From JBCBTJ01 sp964597685 (GTDB taxonomy: Bacteria; Pseudomonadota; Alphaproteobacteria; Caulobacterales; Hyphomonadaceae): a DNA stretch of 22,186 bases. A program made the translations under genes and the position numbers. The stretch is taken from assembly GCA_964597685.1 (NCBI GenBank), contig CAZQZC010000030.1, positions 1-22,186 of the forward strand, in the 5' to 3' direction. Positions within the stretch are counted from its first letter, which is position 1. Each line of letters begins with the position of its first letter. Below the pieces are notes generated by a model. That model did not search any database. It was given only the letters and a program-made list of their open reading frames with translations, and was not told where the DNA came from. Below, piece after piece: positions 1 through 9,099 of the stretch.

Positions 1-116
1 CCGGAATTCTTGGACGTCGCGAGGAACCCGTCGAACGCGCCGTGGCGTAACACGGAGAAGTTGGTCCAAGTCTCTTCAAGGACTTTCCGGGCGTGAGCCA
101 GTTCTGCGGACGTCAT
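1..116 (-). CDS. Unknown protein, N-terminal fragment (cut by window edge)
   Basis: An open frame begins with ATG at 116-114 and runs without a stop to the window edge, giving 38 residues that start MTSAELAHARKVLEETW. It starts one base after the TGA stop of the TerB-like gene upstream (118-120), so the two are almost certainly cotranscribed and perhaps translationally coupled. The visible part is a soluble, probably helical N-terminus with no signal peptide or membrane segment. I do not recognise the family. Its reality rests on the near-overlapping stop/start arrangement and the uninterrupted frame. A chance frame of this length is possible in GC-rich DNA. Confidence 0.5.
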   Translation of the reverse strand, partial: MTSAELAHARKVLEETWTNFSVLRHGAFDGFLATSKNS

Positions 117-117
117 G

Positions 118-654
118 TCAGGCGGCGATGCCAGCCTTGTTCCGGAAGATCTGAAGGAGATGCAATTGCTCTCGCCGAGGCTCGCCATTAGCTTCCGATA
201 CTGCCACGAGAACGGCGTCGAGATCGACTAATTCTTTCGGCCCGACCCCTTCGGCCGTTATGACCACGTTCGCCATGCGGATCATGATGGCGTGCGCTGG
301 CGGTCCCTGCCGCGACACCCATCCGGCATGCGCGATCAGAGCGTCCGCCTCTTCGTCGTCGAACTCGAAAATCTCCTTCACCGCCGCGTGCATGACGTTG
401 CGCTGCCGCTCTGTCACGACGCCGTCGGCTTCGGCGATCTGCACCATCATGACCGCCGCCGCTTCGCGCGGGTCTGAAATCAATCGAAGTCCGCCTCGCC
501 GGGATTTCTGAAGAAACGCCAGGCGTCGCGGCAAGTTCGCCGCCGTTCGCGCCGCCTCGCCGACACCCTTCACCGCGCGGCCGGCCATCTGCAGACGCCA
601 GAACCAAACGCCAATGGCGCTCAGAAGTCCCAGTATCGCGATCAAAATGTGCAT
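118..654 (-). CDS. Membrane-anchored TerB-like domain protein
   Basis: This is a 178-residue protein. Residues 2-19 form one hydrophobic N-terminal segment, probably an uncleaved membrane anchor with the rest in the cytoplasm. It is followed by a basic helical linker (about 20-55). Residues about 62-170 form an all-helical domain that resembles the TerB (tellurite resistance / COG3793-like) fold: an acidic pattern AEADGVVTERQ near residue 75, then EIFEFDDEEAD near 95. In the family these acidic loops bind metal and the domain acts as a protein-interaction module, often linked to envelope or stress functions. No other ter genes are present, so a role in tellurite resistance should not be inferred. 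It lies just upstream of, and probably in an operon with, the truncated gene at the window edge. The family call is from sequence pattern only. Confidence 0.75.
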   Translation of the reverse strand: MHILIAILGLLSAIGVWFWRLQMAGRAVKGVGEAARTAANLPRRLAFLQKSRRGGLRLISDPREAAAVMMVQIAEADGVVTERQRNVMHAAVKEIFEFDDEEADALIAHAGWVSRQGPPAHAIMIRMANVVITAEGVGPKELVDLDAVLVAVSEANGEPRREQLHLLQIFRNKAGIAA

Positions 655-744
655 TCAGGCCTGTCCCATGTCGAAGAAGGTCTTCCCGTCCACACCCCGA
701 CGCCGAGTTCAATCTAGCAGGACGGGCGGTTTTTCGCGAGCCCT

Positions 745-2937
<2,193 letters not shown>

Positions 2938-3027
2938 TCCGTATCCTCCCGGTCTCGTGTCACGGTCTTTCGCCGTGTTGCCCGCATCGAACGCGATGGG
3001 GAGCGGATTGTCGAGGGTGACGAAGCG

Positions 3028-3915
3028 TCACCGTCCTGCGGCGGCCCGCAGATCTGATTGTGCAGCGTCGATGGCCGCGGCGATCAAGCCGGACCAATCG
3101 GTCAAATCGCCCACGGATTCCGAACCCTTCGGAAATGTCACCGAACGCGAGGCGTTGACGACGCCGCCTTCCAGGCCCTTCGGACCCTCTACAAAACCGG
3201 CGAGCGCTTCGTCCGCCCCAGCGCCTTGCGCCCCGTAGCCAGGAACGAGGAATAGAGAGCGGGGGGCGAGGTTCCGCAAAGCGCGCGCCTCGTCCGGACC
3301 CGTCGCGCCGGCGACCAGCATGAGCCCTGACCAATTGCTGTCGCCCGCGAGCCTCTCGATGAAGCTCCCCATCGCTTCAACCACGCGAGTGTAAAGCGGC
3401 GCGCCGTCGACCTCGCGCGCCTGAAAATCCGCGGCGCCGGGATTTGACGTGCGGGCCAGGACCGCAACGCCCTTGCCGTTGTCCTCGGCCAACTTCACGA
3501 AGGGCTCTAGGGTTTCGGCGCCCATATAGGGGTTCACGGTCACCGCGTCGCACGGATAGGGCGCGCCCTCGGCGAGATAGGCCCTGGCATAGCCTTCCGC
3601 GGTGGAGCCGATATCGCCCCGCTTTGCATCCAGGATCACGACAAGATCCGCCTCGCGCGCCGCGTGGCAAACTGTCTGCAGCGCGCGCATGCCGTCGGGT
3701 CCATGGCGCTCGAACAGGCCGGCCTGGGGTTTCACGAGTCCCGCCCGTCCCGCCGCCGCGGCGACGACGGCCTTGCCCCACGCCGCCACGCCAGCCGGCG
3801 TATCGCCGCCGAACAGGGGCGGTATGCGGCCTGGGTGAGGGTCGATCCCGACGCAAAGCGGCCCCGAAGCCCGTGTCGCGTCTATAACCCGATCTGCAAA
3901 GGCGCGCCCGTTCAT
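3028..3915 (-). CDS. pyrF: Orotidine 5'-phosphate decarboxylase, type 2
   Basis: It catalyses the last step of de novo UMP synthesis, decarboxylating OMP in the cytoplasm. The protein has 295 residues, the length of the type-2 (mycobacterial/myxococcal-like) subfamily rather than the roughly 230 of the E. coli type. The catalytic signature DAKRGDI sits at residues 96-102 (Asp96, Lys98, Asp101). The N-terminal substrate motif CVGIDPHPGR is at 21-30, and VPGYGAQGAG near residue 227 fits the phosphate-binding loop. Its ATG overlaps the stop of the upstream protease gene by 4 bases (ATGA), so it is translationally coupled as the last gene of the DUF350 > protease > pyrF cluster. A housekeeping gene at the end of an envelope-type operon is unusual but not unique. 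Confidence 0.95.
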   Translation of the reverse strand: MNGRAFADRVIDATRASGPLCVGIDPHPGRIPPLFGGDTPAGVAAWGKAVVAAAAGRAGLVKPQAGLFERHGPDGMRALQTVCHAAREADLVVILDAKRGDIGSTAEGYARAYLAEGAPYPCDAVTVNPYMGAETLEPFVKLAEDNGKGVAVLARTSNPGAADFQAREVDGAPLYTRVVEAMGSFIERLAGDSNWSGLMLVAGATGPDEARALRNLAPRSLFLVPGYGAQGAGADEALAGFVEGPKGLEGGVVNASRSVTFPKGSESVGDLTDWSGLIAAAIDAAQSDLRAAAGR

Positions 3916-4739
3916 CCGGCCGTCCGGCAGCCGACTTTCACAACCTGCAGCTCACGGCGGGCGCGATCGGCTTCGGCGCCGTAATTGGCAAGCGTGAAGG
4001 CTCGCTCGGCTCCGCCTTCGTCGAGGTCCACGCCCTCGCGCTCTAGAAAAGCTGCGATGGAGCGCGGCGCGGCGGTGTAGATCCGCCCTCGCCGCGGACT
4101 TTCCGCCAGGATCACCCCACGCACGCGGCCCTGGGCGTCAAACACCGGCCCCCCGCTCATCCCGCCTAGCGAGCCGTCTAATCCGCGCGTACGGCCAACC
4201 TCGGACCATGCGATCACTGGCTCCTGGCCTCGGCGTGCGCCCCGCGTGATCAAGCGCGAACGGGACAACAGCTTGGTCGTCGCCTCGCCCGGCCGGCCTT
4301 GCGGATATCCGACATGGTAGCCCGATGCGCCGATCCGAAGCGGGGTGTCCAGATCCATCGGCGCAGGCTCCGGCGCCCGACCGGTTGAGATCAGCGCCAG
4401 GTCGGTGGCCGGATCGACGCGGATATCCGCCACCGGCACGTATCCGCTGGAGCCCACAAATAAGCCGACATCCCGGCAGCCGTCGACCACGTGGCGGGCT
4501 GTCAGCCAATATCCGTCCCGACTGACAGCGAATGCTGTGCCGACGCCGTCGCGGGGGGATTCCACCTGAATCAGGATTTGTTCGTCGAAGGGAGACGGCG
4601 GCGCGAGCAGCGGGCCCGAATCTCGCAAATCGTCCGGCACTGGCGGCGGCGCGTCGGCGCCTTCCGGACTGTTGGAGTAGATCGCATAGAGGACCGCGCC
4701 CAGCGCAAGGACGTAGATCATCCAATCCGGCACGCGCAT
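3912..4739 (-). CDS. Membrane-anchored trypsin-like serine protease
   Basis: This 275-residue protein has an N-terminal hydrophobic segment (about 7-21), then a Pro-rich linker, then a chymotrypsin-fold domain in the periplasm. The catalytic triad is visible in order: His83 in TARHVVDG, Asp113 in DPATDLALIS and Ser195 in GGMSGGPVF. This is the pattern of trypsin_2 / DegP-like S1 proteases. There is no PDZ domain, so it is not a full HtrA. An AAGGAG ribosome site (complement of 4746-4751) directly follows the stop of the DUF350 gene, and its own stop overlaps the pyrF start, so the three genes look like one transcription unit. The substrate is unknown. A role in envelope protein quality control is inference from fold and location. 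Confidence 0.88.
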   Translation of the reverse strand: MRVPDWMIYVLALGAVLYAIYSNSPEGADAPPPVPDDLRDSGPLLAPPSPFDEQILIQVESPRDGVGTAFAVSRDGYWLTARHVVDGCRDVGLFVGSSGYVPVADIRVDPATDLALISTGRAPEPAPMDLDTPLRIGASGYHVGYPQGRPGEATTKLLSRSRLITRGARRGQEPVIAWSEVGRTRGLDGSLGGMSGGPVFDAQGRVRGVILAESPRRGRIYTAAPRSIAAFLEREGVDLDEGGAERAFTLANYGAEADRARRELQVVKVGCRTAG

Positions 4740-4751
4740 GGGTCGCTCCTT

Positions 4752-5183
4752 CTAGAACCGCGGTAGCGCGGGATCCCAAAGACCGGCCGCCAAGAGCATG
4801 GCGCTGGACAGCTTCGCCGCAATCAGGACGATCGCCGCGCCAGCCTCGTCGGCCTCAATGCGCTTTGGTATGTCCCTCAAGATCATGTCCACAATGCGGT
4901 AGGCGATCAATTGCAAAAGCAGCGCGACGCCGCCCCAGACCAGAAGATCCAGCACGCCGAAGCTAGAGGCGAGCGCTGAGGCTATGGGAATGGCCAGCCC
5001 AACGATGGCGCCAGCCAAGGCCAGCCCCGCTGCGCCATTCCCGCCGCGCACCAGCGCAAGCTCCTTCCAAGGCGTCAGCAAGACGTAAACGACGCTTGCG
5101 ACGACCAGCAGCAGACCGGCCGTGGCCGTTTGAATCAGAAAGGTCGGGAAACCCTGGATGAAACCGAATATCACACTGTCCAT
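4752..5183 (-). CDS. DUF350 (YjfL-type) inner-membrane protein
   Basis: This is a 143-residue, strongly hydrophobic protein with about four membrane segments in two repeated halves (about 15-38, 48-72, 80-98 and 115-138). The repeat GNGAAGLALAGAIVGLAIPI near residue 48, echoed by DEAGAAIVLIAAKLSSAMLL near 112, is typical of the DUF350 family. The family's biochemical role is not established; some members lie beside glutathionylspermidine-type or envelope genes. It is the first gene of the cluster with the protease and pyrF, with only 12 bases before the protease start. Upstream (5184-5346) is a divergent intergenic region shared with the small membrane protein on the plus strand, which presumably holds the cluster promoter. 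I could not pick out a convincing -35/-10 pair. Confidence 0.82.
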   Translation of the reverse strand: MDSVIFGFIQGFPTFLIQTATAGLLLVVASVVYVLLTPWKELALVRGGNGAAGLALAGAIVGLAIPIASALASSFGVLDLLVWGGVALLLQLIAYRIVDMILRDIPKRIEADEAGAAIVLIAAKLSSAMLLAAGLWDPALPRF

Positions 5184-5346
5184 ACGCCGCCTCTACGCTT
5201 GCACTATGCGCCGACGTCGCCGGGCGCGGGCGCGCCGTCAAGACCTTCCCGGCGAACGTCATGAAATCGACATGGTGCGCAAAGGAATCAGCAAGGTCTT
5301 GGAAGGGTCCTCTTAAGCCTAGCCGTGGATACTGCGAGCGCTGACG

Positions 5347-5736
5347 GTGAGCACGATCATGAAAATACTTCCCAATCCACATTCCGATGGGCGAATGACA
5401 CGCTCGGTCCTGTTTGAAGCCGCGCCTGGCCAAACTTATGCGATCGACGCCGAGCGTCTTTATAACGAGCCGCATCTTCTCGATGCGCTGGCGCGCCGCA
5501 GCAGGTTGAAGATCCGCGCGCTCGACGTGGTCGCGTATACGATCCTGGTCTTGGGCGTGATCGGGTCTTTCCTCGGCGTCTGGTGGCTTTGGGCGCCAGG
5601 TGTCGCACTGTGCGCAGCCACGCTGCACGTGAACCGGAAATCCGCTGGAGACATGGCCCGCATAGCGGCTGAGCGCTCAAGCGAGGCGTTTCTCTATCTC
5701 CATACGATCGGCGCGCTCTGGCTGGTAAGGGCTTAG
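5347..5736 (+). CDS. Hypothetical small membrane protein
   Basis: This is a 129-residue frame starting at GTG. In-frame ATG codons at 5359 and 5395 are alternatives, and none has a strong ribosome site. A hydrophobic hairpin lies at about 60-96 (VVAYTILVLGVIGSF, then VWWLWAPGVALCAATL), flanked by a basic stretch (ARRSRLKIR) and a soluble C-terminus, so two membrane helices are likely. I do not recognise the family. The amino-acid composition looks like a real membrane protein, and it stands alone between a divergent operon and the tRNA gene. A competing frame on the other strand overlaps it but is less protein-like. Function unknown. Confidence 0.55.
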   Translation: MSTIMKILPNPHSDGRMTRSVLFEAAPGQTYAIDAERLYNEPHLLDALARRSRLKIRALDVVAYTILVLGVIGSFLGVWWLWAPGVALCAATLHVNRKSAGDMARIAAERSSEAFLYLHTIGALWLVRA

Positions 5737-5913
5737 GCGGAACTAATTTCGTTTGCGCCTGAGCGTTTCGGGCATGGCCTGAGGGCCCGCCCAGGACCGC
5801 CCGCGCGGTTCTCTGTCAGATATCGTCAAAGCGAAGGGCTTTAGAGGCCGGTCGCCCAATACCAACCTAGGTCGAGCCGCGCCGAAAACCGCCGACAAAT
5901 TCTGAAAAGGCAA

Positions 5914-5988
<75 letters not shown>

Positions 5989-6004
5989 GTAAAACAAGAT
6001 CGCG

Positions 6005-6033
6005 TCCATCGGATTTTGGCGCGGATCTGTCAA
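6005..6033 (-). promoter_or_regulatory. Possible promoter of tRNA-Val
   Basis: A perfect TTGACA (complement of 6028-6033) lies between the end of cpdR and the tRNA. The hexamer 17 bases downstream is GATGGA, a poor -10 match, so the call is tentative. A promoter here would place the start about 10 bases before the mature 5' end of the tRNA. The tRNA could also be read through from cpdR. Confidence 0.35.
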
Positions 6034-6039
6034 GGCGCC

Positions 6040-6399
6040 TCAGGCGGCCATCACGCGCTCCACCTCGTCGACGATTTCGCGAAGATGGAAGGGCTTCGAG
6101 AGAACCTTCGAGCCGACGGGCGTCTGCGCGCCAGACGACAGCGCCACTGCAGCGAACCCCGTGATGAACACGATGCGCATCGCCGGGTCCAGCTCCGCGC
6201 CGCGGCGGGCGAGTTCGATGCCGTCGAGCCCCGGCATCACAATGTCGGTCAGCAACAAGTCGAATACTTCGCGCTGCAGCGCTTCCAGCGCGGCCTCGCC
6301 ATCCTCGTGCGCCTGAACTTCGTGCCCGGCGCGGCGCAAGGCGGCCGACAGGAACGAACGCAGCGAATCGTCATCTTCGGCCAACAATATCTTCGTCAC
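6040..6399 (-). CDS. cpdR: CpdR-like single-domain response regulator
   Basis: This is a 119-residue stand-alone receiver domain with no output domain. The acidic pocket AEDDDS is at 7-12, the phospho-acceptor is Asp52 in LLTDIVMPG, and Lys102 sits in KVLSKPFHLRE. The combination FITGFAAVAL plus VLSKPFHLR is the pattern of CpdR, which in Caulobacter is phosphorylated through CckA-ChpT. When unphosphorylated, it primes ClpXP to degrade PdeA, McpA and, indirectly, CtrA. The protein ends in Ala-Ala; I recall the last two alanines being important for CpdR localisation and turnover in Caulobacter. The start is GTG preceded by GAGGGG. It is divergent from the N-formylglutamate amidohydrolase gene and upstream of tRNA-Val. 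Alternative: another small CheY-like protein, but the motif match is specific. Confidence 0.88.
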   Translation of the reverse strand: MTKILLAEDDDSLRSFLSAALRRAGHEVQAHEDGEAALEALQREVFDLLLTDIVMPGLDGIELARRGAELDPAMRIVFITGFAAVALSSGAQTPVGSKVLSKPFHLREIVDEVERVMAA

Positions 6400-6461
6400 G
6401 GCCGCCCCTCATGCGAATTACGAAACATAGAGCCATAGATAACGGAGCCGGTAAATCGACG

Positions 6462-7400
6462 ATGAACGTTCCGACGCTTGACGCCCGCTCGGAACACGAA
6501 ATCATGGGAAGCATGGACGGGATCTTTCCTCTGCGCGTCGATTCGGCCGACGAAGTCGCCGACACACGGCCGGCCTGTCGTGTTGTCGCGCCGATGACCG
6601 CCCCTGCGCCTATTGTTTTCGCGTCGCCGCACAGCGGCGCCTACTATCCCGACGACATGCAACGCAGGCTGCGGGTGCCGCTGATGGACCTGCGCCGAAC
6701 CGAGGACGCCTTAGTCGACGAATTGTTCGCCGATGCGCCCCGCTATGGCGCGCCCCTGATCGCCGCCCAGTACGGACGGGCCTTTGTCGATCTCAACCGT
6801 GACGCGCGCGAGTTGGACCCGTCCATGTTCCATGACGGCGCGCCGCGGTCGGCGGCTCCGGCGAGCACGCGTGTCGACGCCGGCTTGGGGTGTCTTCCGA
6901 AGATCGCGGCCCGCGGCGAACCGATTTACGCCGACCGGCTAACCCGGGCGGAGGGGGAGTGGCGTCTGTCGCATGTGCACGACGCCTACCACCAGGTTTT
7001 GCGCCAGCATCTTGACCGAGGCCGGCGCGAGCATCGCAAGGTCTATCTCATCGACTGCCATTCCATGCCTTCAAACCAGCCAGGCCGCCGCCCGCTGGCC
7101 GATGTCGTGCTGGGCGACCGTTTCGGGTCCAGCTGCGATAACAGACTGACGGAGATGGCCGAGCGGCTGTTTCGCAGCTTGGGCTACAAGGTGGTTCGCA
7201 ACGCTCCTTATGCGGGGGGGTACACGACGCGGCGCTATGGCCGGCCGAAGCGAGGTTTTCACGCCCTGCAAATCGAGATCAACCGCGCGCTTTACATGGA
7301 TGAGGCTCGTGTCGAGCGGTCACAAGCGTTTCAGCGGTTGCGCATCGAGATTGCGGGCGTAAGCCGGCGATTGATCGATTTCGCGCGCGCTCAGACCTAA
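6462..7400 (+). CDS. N-formylglutamate amidohydrolase family protein
   Basis: This 312-residue protein (from ATG 6462) belongs to the N-formylglutamate deformylase (HutG-type) family, metal-dependent hydrolases of the histidine degradation pathway and related N-acyl amidohydrolases. Visible family motifs in order are FASPHSGAYYP, RRTEDALVDELF, GRAFVDLNRDARELDP, YLIDCHSMPS and FHALQIEINRALYMDE. The conserved His and Glu residues in these motifs are the likely metal and catalytic ligands. The start is uncertain. An ATG at 6411 would leave only 11 bases to the divergent cpdR start, so I prefer 6462, with 6504 (GGAA 9 bases upstream) also possible. No other hut genes are nearby, so the substrate could be another N-formyl or N-acyl compound and I give no symbol. 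Confidence 0.85.
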   Translation: MNVPTLDARSEHEIMGSMDGIFPLRVDSADEVADTRPACRVVAPMTAPAPIVFASPHSGAYYPDDMQRRLRVPLMDLRRTEDALVDELFADAPRYGAPLIAAQYGRAFVDLNRDARELDPSMFHDGAPRSAAPASTRVDAGLGCLPKIAARGEPIYADRLTRAEGEWRLSHVHDAYHQVLRQHLDRGRREHRKVYLIDCHSMPSNQPGRRPLADVVLGDRFGSSCDNRLTEMAERLFRSLGYKVVRNAPYAGGYTTRRYGRPKRGFHALQIEINRALYMDEARVERSQAFQRLRIEIAGVSRRLIDFARAQT

Positions 7401-7401
7401 G

Positions 7402-7589
7402 TGTCCGAACGAAAACGTCGCGAGGCGGAGTTTTCGAAGCGCCGCGCCAGCCCTCACCCCCTCCCGACCACCCAATTCTGAGCACGATATGGGCGGTCGG
7501 GAGGGGGTGAGGGCTGGCCAGGCGCGACAAAATTCAACGTCGTCGAATTTTGAGCCAGACTCTAAGCGGTCCAATTTCCGAAACGGACA
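7402..7589. other. Palindrome-rich intergenic block, possible MITE or REP cluster
   Basis: Three consecutive inverted repeats fill the space between a stop codon and the candidate small RNA: CGAAAAC/GTTTTCG (7410-7416 with 7430-7436), a 24-bp perfect palindrome (7446-7469 with 7495-7518) and CAAAATTC/GAATTTTG (7528-7535 with 7545-7552). The hexamer TGTCCG at 7402-7407 recurs inverted at 7584-7589, so the block may have terminal inverted repeats, but six bases is weak evidence. No protein-coding frame is convincing here. Confidence 0.45.
7446..7518. repeat. Perfect 24-bp inverted repeat (REP-like)
   Basis: The left arm 7446-7469 and right arm 7495-7518 are exact reverse complements. After one A/C mismatch, CCC/GGG (7471-7473 with 7491-7493) extends the stem inward, leaving a 17-base loop. 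The arms contain CCCTCACCCCCTCCCGACC, a C-rich sequence of the kind found in dispersed palindromic repeats. It could fold in RNA from either strand but no T-run follows on either side, so it is not a classic intrinsic terminator. It may still slow transcription or protect the 3' end of the upstream mRNA. Confidence 0.8.
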
Positions 7590-7595
7590 ACTTCC

Positions 7596-7624
7596 AAAAA
7601 AAACCGCGCCTCGATGGGCGCGGT
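7596..7624 (-). terminator. Intrinsic terminator of the candidate small RNA
   Basis: On the minus strand an 8-bp GC-rich stem ACCGCGCC/GGCGCGGT with a 6-base loop (7624-7603) is followed directly by a run of eight T (complement of 7596-7603, the first closing the stem). This is the clearest Rho-independent terminator in the window. Confidence 0.8.
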
Positions 7625-7676
7625 AATAAGGTAAAGGGAGGAAACGCCAAAAAGGCGTTAGCACCAGAGTGCTGAT
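7596..7676 (-). ncRNA. Candidate trans-acting small RNA with anti-Shine-Dalgarno motif
   Basis: Read on the minus strand, about 80 nt form a compact RNA-gene layout. Hairpin 1 is AGCAC-TCTG-GTGCT (7673-7660). Hairpin 2 is AACGCC-TTTTT-GGCGTT (7659-7643). A pyrimidine-rich unpaired stretch containing CCTCCC (7641-7636) follows, and a terminator hairpin with a T-run ends the unit (7624-7596). A promoter-like pair lies just upstream (7683-7710). No frame on the minus strand uses this terminator, so a protein-gene explanation is lacking. The exposed CCUCCC could pair with ribosome binding sites, as described for other alphaproteobacterial small RNAs with CCUCC motifs. The boundaries are inferred from promoter spacing and the T-run. 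I cannot assign it to a named RNA family. Confidence 0.62.
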
Positions 7677-7682
7677 TTGCAC

Positions 7683-7710
7683 ATTATGTTGCGGCGCAAA
7701 AAAAATCAAG
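7683..7710 (-). promoter_or_regulatory. Candidate promoter of the small RNA
   Basis: On the minus strand CTTGAT (complement of 7705-7710) resembles the alphaproteobacterial -35 CTTGAC, and CATAAT (complement of 7683-7688) resembles the -10. The spacer is 16 bases. The start would fall near 7676, just before hairpin 1. Support comes from the match plus the position of the terminator. Confidence 0.5.
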
Positions 7711-7843
7711 TCCCATCTTCTGCAAGTGCGAAATCGACAGCCGGTCATGCGCGTTACCGGCAGTTTCGGCACGAACCTTGCTCGACTGTCCCACGACTAA
7801 TCAGGACGGGGCGCGGTGTCCCGCATGATCGACGGGGTAGAGT

Positions 7844-8236
7844 ATGGCCGACGACACAGACCTCCATATCGGCAAGCGGCTGCGCCGGCGTCGCCGTCTC
7901 TTGGGCATGACGCAACAGGAGCTTGCCGTGCAAGTCGGCGTTCGGTTTCAACAAATCCAGAAATATGAGTGCGGCGCCAACAGAATGAACGCGTCGCGCA
8001 TCTACGATTTGTCGAAGGCGCTCGGCGTTTCTGTTCAGTATTTCTTCGACGGATTGGACGACGCCGCGCCCCGCAGCGCGGCGAACGATGTCGACCGAAT
8101 GGAAGGCGACATACTCTCCCAAAAAGAGACATTAGAGCTTGTGCGAGCCTATTATCGCCTGGGTGAACGCCCGCGCCGGCGTCTTTTGGATCTCGCCAAA
8201 TCGCTCGAATCGGACGGCTCGGTCGACGTCGCTTGA
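7844..8236 (+). CDS. XRE-family (Cro/CI-like) transcriptional regulator
   Basis: This is a 130-residue protein. Residues about 9-65 are a helix-turn-helix of the lambda-repressor type: KRLRRRRRLLGMTQQELA, then the recognition helix region VRFQQIQKYECGANRMNASR, then IYDLSKALGVSVQYFFDGL. The C-terminal part (about 85-125) is short, helical and charged, with no peptidase or ligand domain, so it is not a LexA/CI-type cleavable repressor. Small regulators of exactly this layout are very common in alphaproteobacteria. Their targets cannot be read from sequence. It is separated by 32 bases from the downstream phosphatase gene and may be cotranscribed with it. The candidate small RNA is divergent upstream, so cross-regulation is possible but speculative. 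Confidence 0.9.
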   Translation: MADDTDLHIGKRLRRRRRLLGMTQQELAVQVGVRFQQIQKYECGANRMNASRIYDLSKALGVSVQYFFDGLDDAAPRSAANDVDRMEGDILSQKETLELVRAYYRLGERPRRRLLDLAKSLESDGSVDVA

Positions 8237-8268
8237 TCCCGGCGGCGATTGACGGCACCTGAGCTGTT

Positions 8269-9099
8269 ATGAGCTCCGGATTGCTGAATGACGACGAGGT
8301 CGAGACTCTCCTGATATTCGCGAGCCGATTGGCCGACGCGGCGCGAGGGGCAATAGCGCCCCATATCCGCAATCTCAAGCAGGTCGACGGCAAGACCGGC
8401 GCGGCGACCGACAAAGGCTTCGACCCTGTAACCGAGGCGGATCTCGCGGCCGAGCGGGCGATGCGCGCGCTGATCGAGGCTCAGCGGCCGGACGATGGCA
8501 TTGAGGGCGAGGAATACGGATCACGGCCTACGCGATCTGGGCTGATCTGGCGCCTCGATCCCGTCGACGGCACCCGCGCCTTTGTCGCTGGCCTCCCATC
8601 CTGGACAACGCTGATCGGTTTGACAGATGACGCGTTCACACCCCTGATCGGCGTGATCGATCAGATGCAGCTTGGCGAGCGCTATCTTGGCTGGCCCGGC
8701 GGGGCGGCGGTCGAAACCGCGGCGGGCCGGACCGCGCTGCGGGTGTCGGCTTGCGAAGATCTGCGCAAAGCCGTCATCGCGACGACCGATCCGTTCATCC
8801 TGACGCCGGCCGAGCAGGGCGCTTGGACGCATTTGCGTCACACGGCGCGGATCATCCGCTATGGGCTCGACGCCTATGGCTATGCGCGCCTGGCCGGCGG
8901 GACGATCGACCTTGTTGCAGAGAGTGGATTGGAGTCGCACGACGTCGCGGCGCTGATCCCTGTTGTCAGGGGCGCAGGCGGCGTGGCGACCGATTGGCGC
9001 GGCGCGCCAGCCACGGCCCAGGGCGGTCAAATCGTGTGTGCGTCGAGCCAGTCCGTCCTCGACCAAGCGCTGGTCTCATTGCGACGCTCAGCGGTCTGA
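8269..9099 (+). CDS. hisN: Inositol-monophosphatase-family protein, probable histidinol-phosphatase (HisN type)
   Basis: This 276-residue protein belongs to the IMPase / FIG superfamily of Mg2+-dependent phosphatases. Motif 1 residues Glu81 (GEEYG), Asp97 and Asp100 (WRLDPVDGTRAF) bind the catalytic metals. The second motif LESHDVAALIPVVRGAGG near residue 222 supplies the third Asp. The phrase DPVDGTRAF, with Arg rather than Asn after DGT, is typical of the HisN-like histidinol-phosphatase subgroup, which dephosphorylates histidinol phosphate in histidine synthesis. No other his genes lie nearby, so the substrate could also be inositol phosphate or PAP (CysQ-like). I favour HisN with moderate confidence. 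Its last 12 bases overlap the 3' end of the convergent M56 gene. Confidence 0.82.
   Translation: MSSGLLNDDEVETLLIFASRLADAARGAIAPHIRNLKQVDGKTGAATDKGFDPVTEADLAAERAMRALIEAQRPDDGIEGEEYGSRPTRSGLIWRLDPVDGTRAFVAGLPSWTTLIGLTDDAFTPLIGVIDQMQLGERYLGWPGGAAVETAAGRTALRVSACEDLRKAVIATTDPFILTPAEQGAWTHLRHTARIIRYGLDAYGYARLAGGTIDLVAESGLESHDVAALIPVVRGAGGVATDWRGAPATAQGGQIVCASSQSVLDQALVSLRRSAV

Noticed and set aside
118..654. Tellurite-resistance operon
   Set aside because: Only a TerB-like domain is present; no terA, C, D, E or Z genes are in the window.
4963..5628. A 221-codon minus-strand frame overlapping the DUF350 gene and the small membrane protein
   Set aside because: Its Arg/His-rich translation is not protein-like, and the DUF350 frame in the same place is convincing.
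6411..6461. Earlier ATG at 6411 as start of the N-formylglutamate amidohydrolase gene
   Set aside because: It would leave 11 bases to the divergent cpdR start and adds residues with no conserved character; 6462 or 6504 leave room for promoters.
7446..7518. The 24-bp palindrome as an intrinsic terminator
   Set aside because: Neither side carries a T-run, and the loop is 17 bases or more.
7636..7690. Strong ribosome-site-like GGGAGGAAA on the plus strand at 7636-7644
   Set aside because: No start codon lies at a suitable distance. The first ATG is more than 40 bases away, and the sequence is better explained as the complement of the small RNA's CCTCCC stretch.
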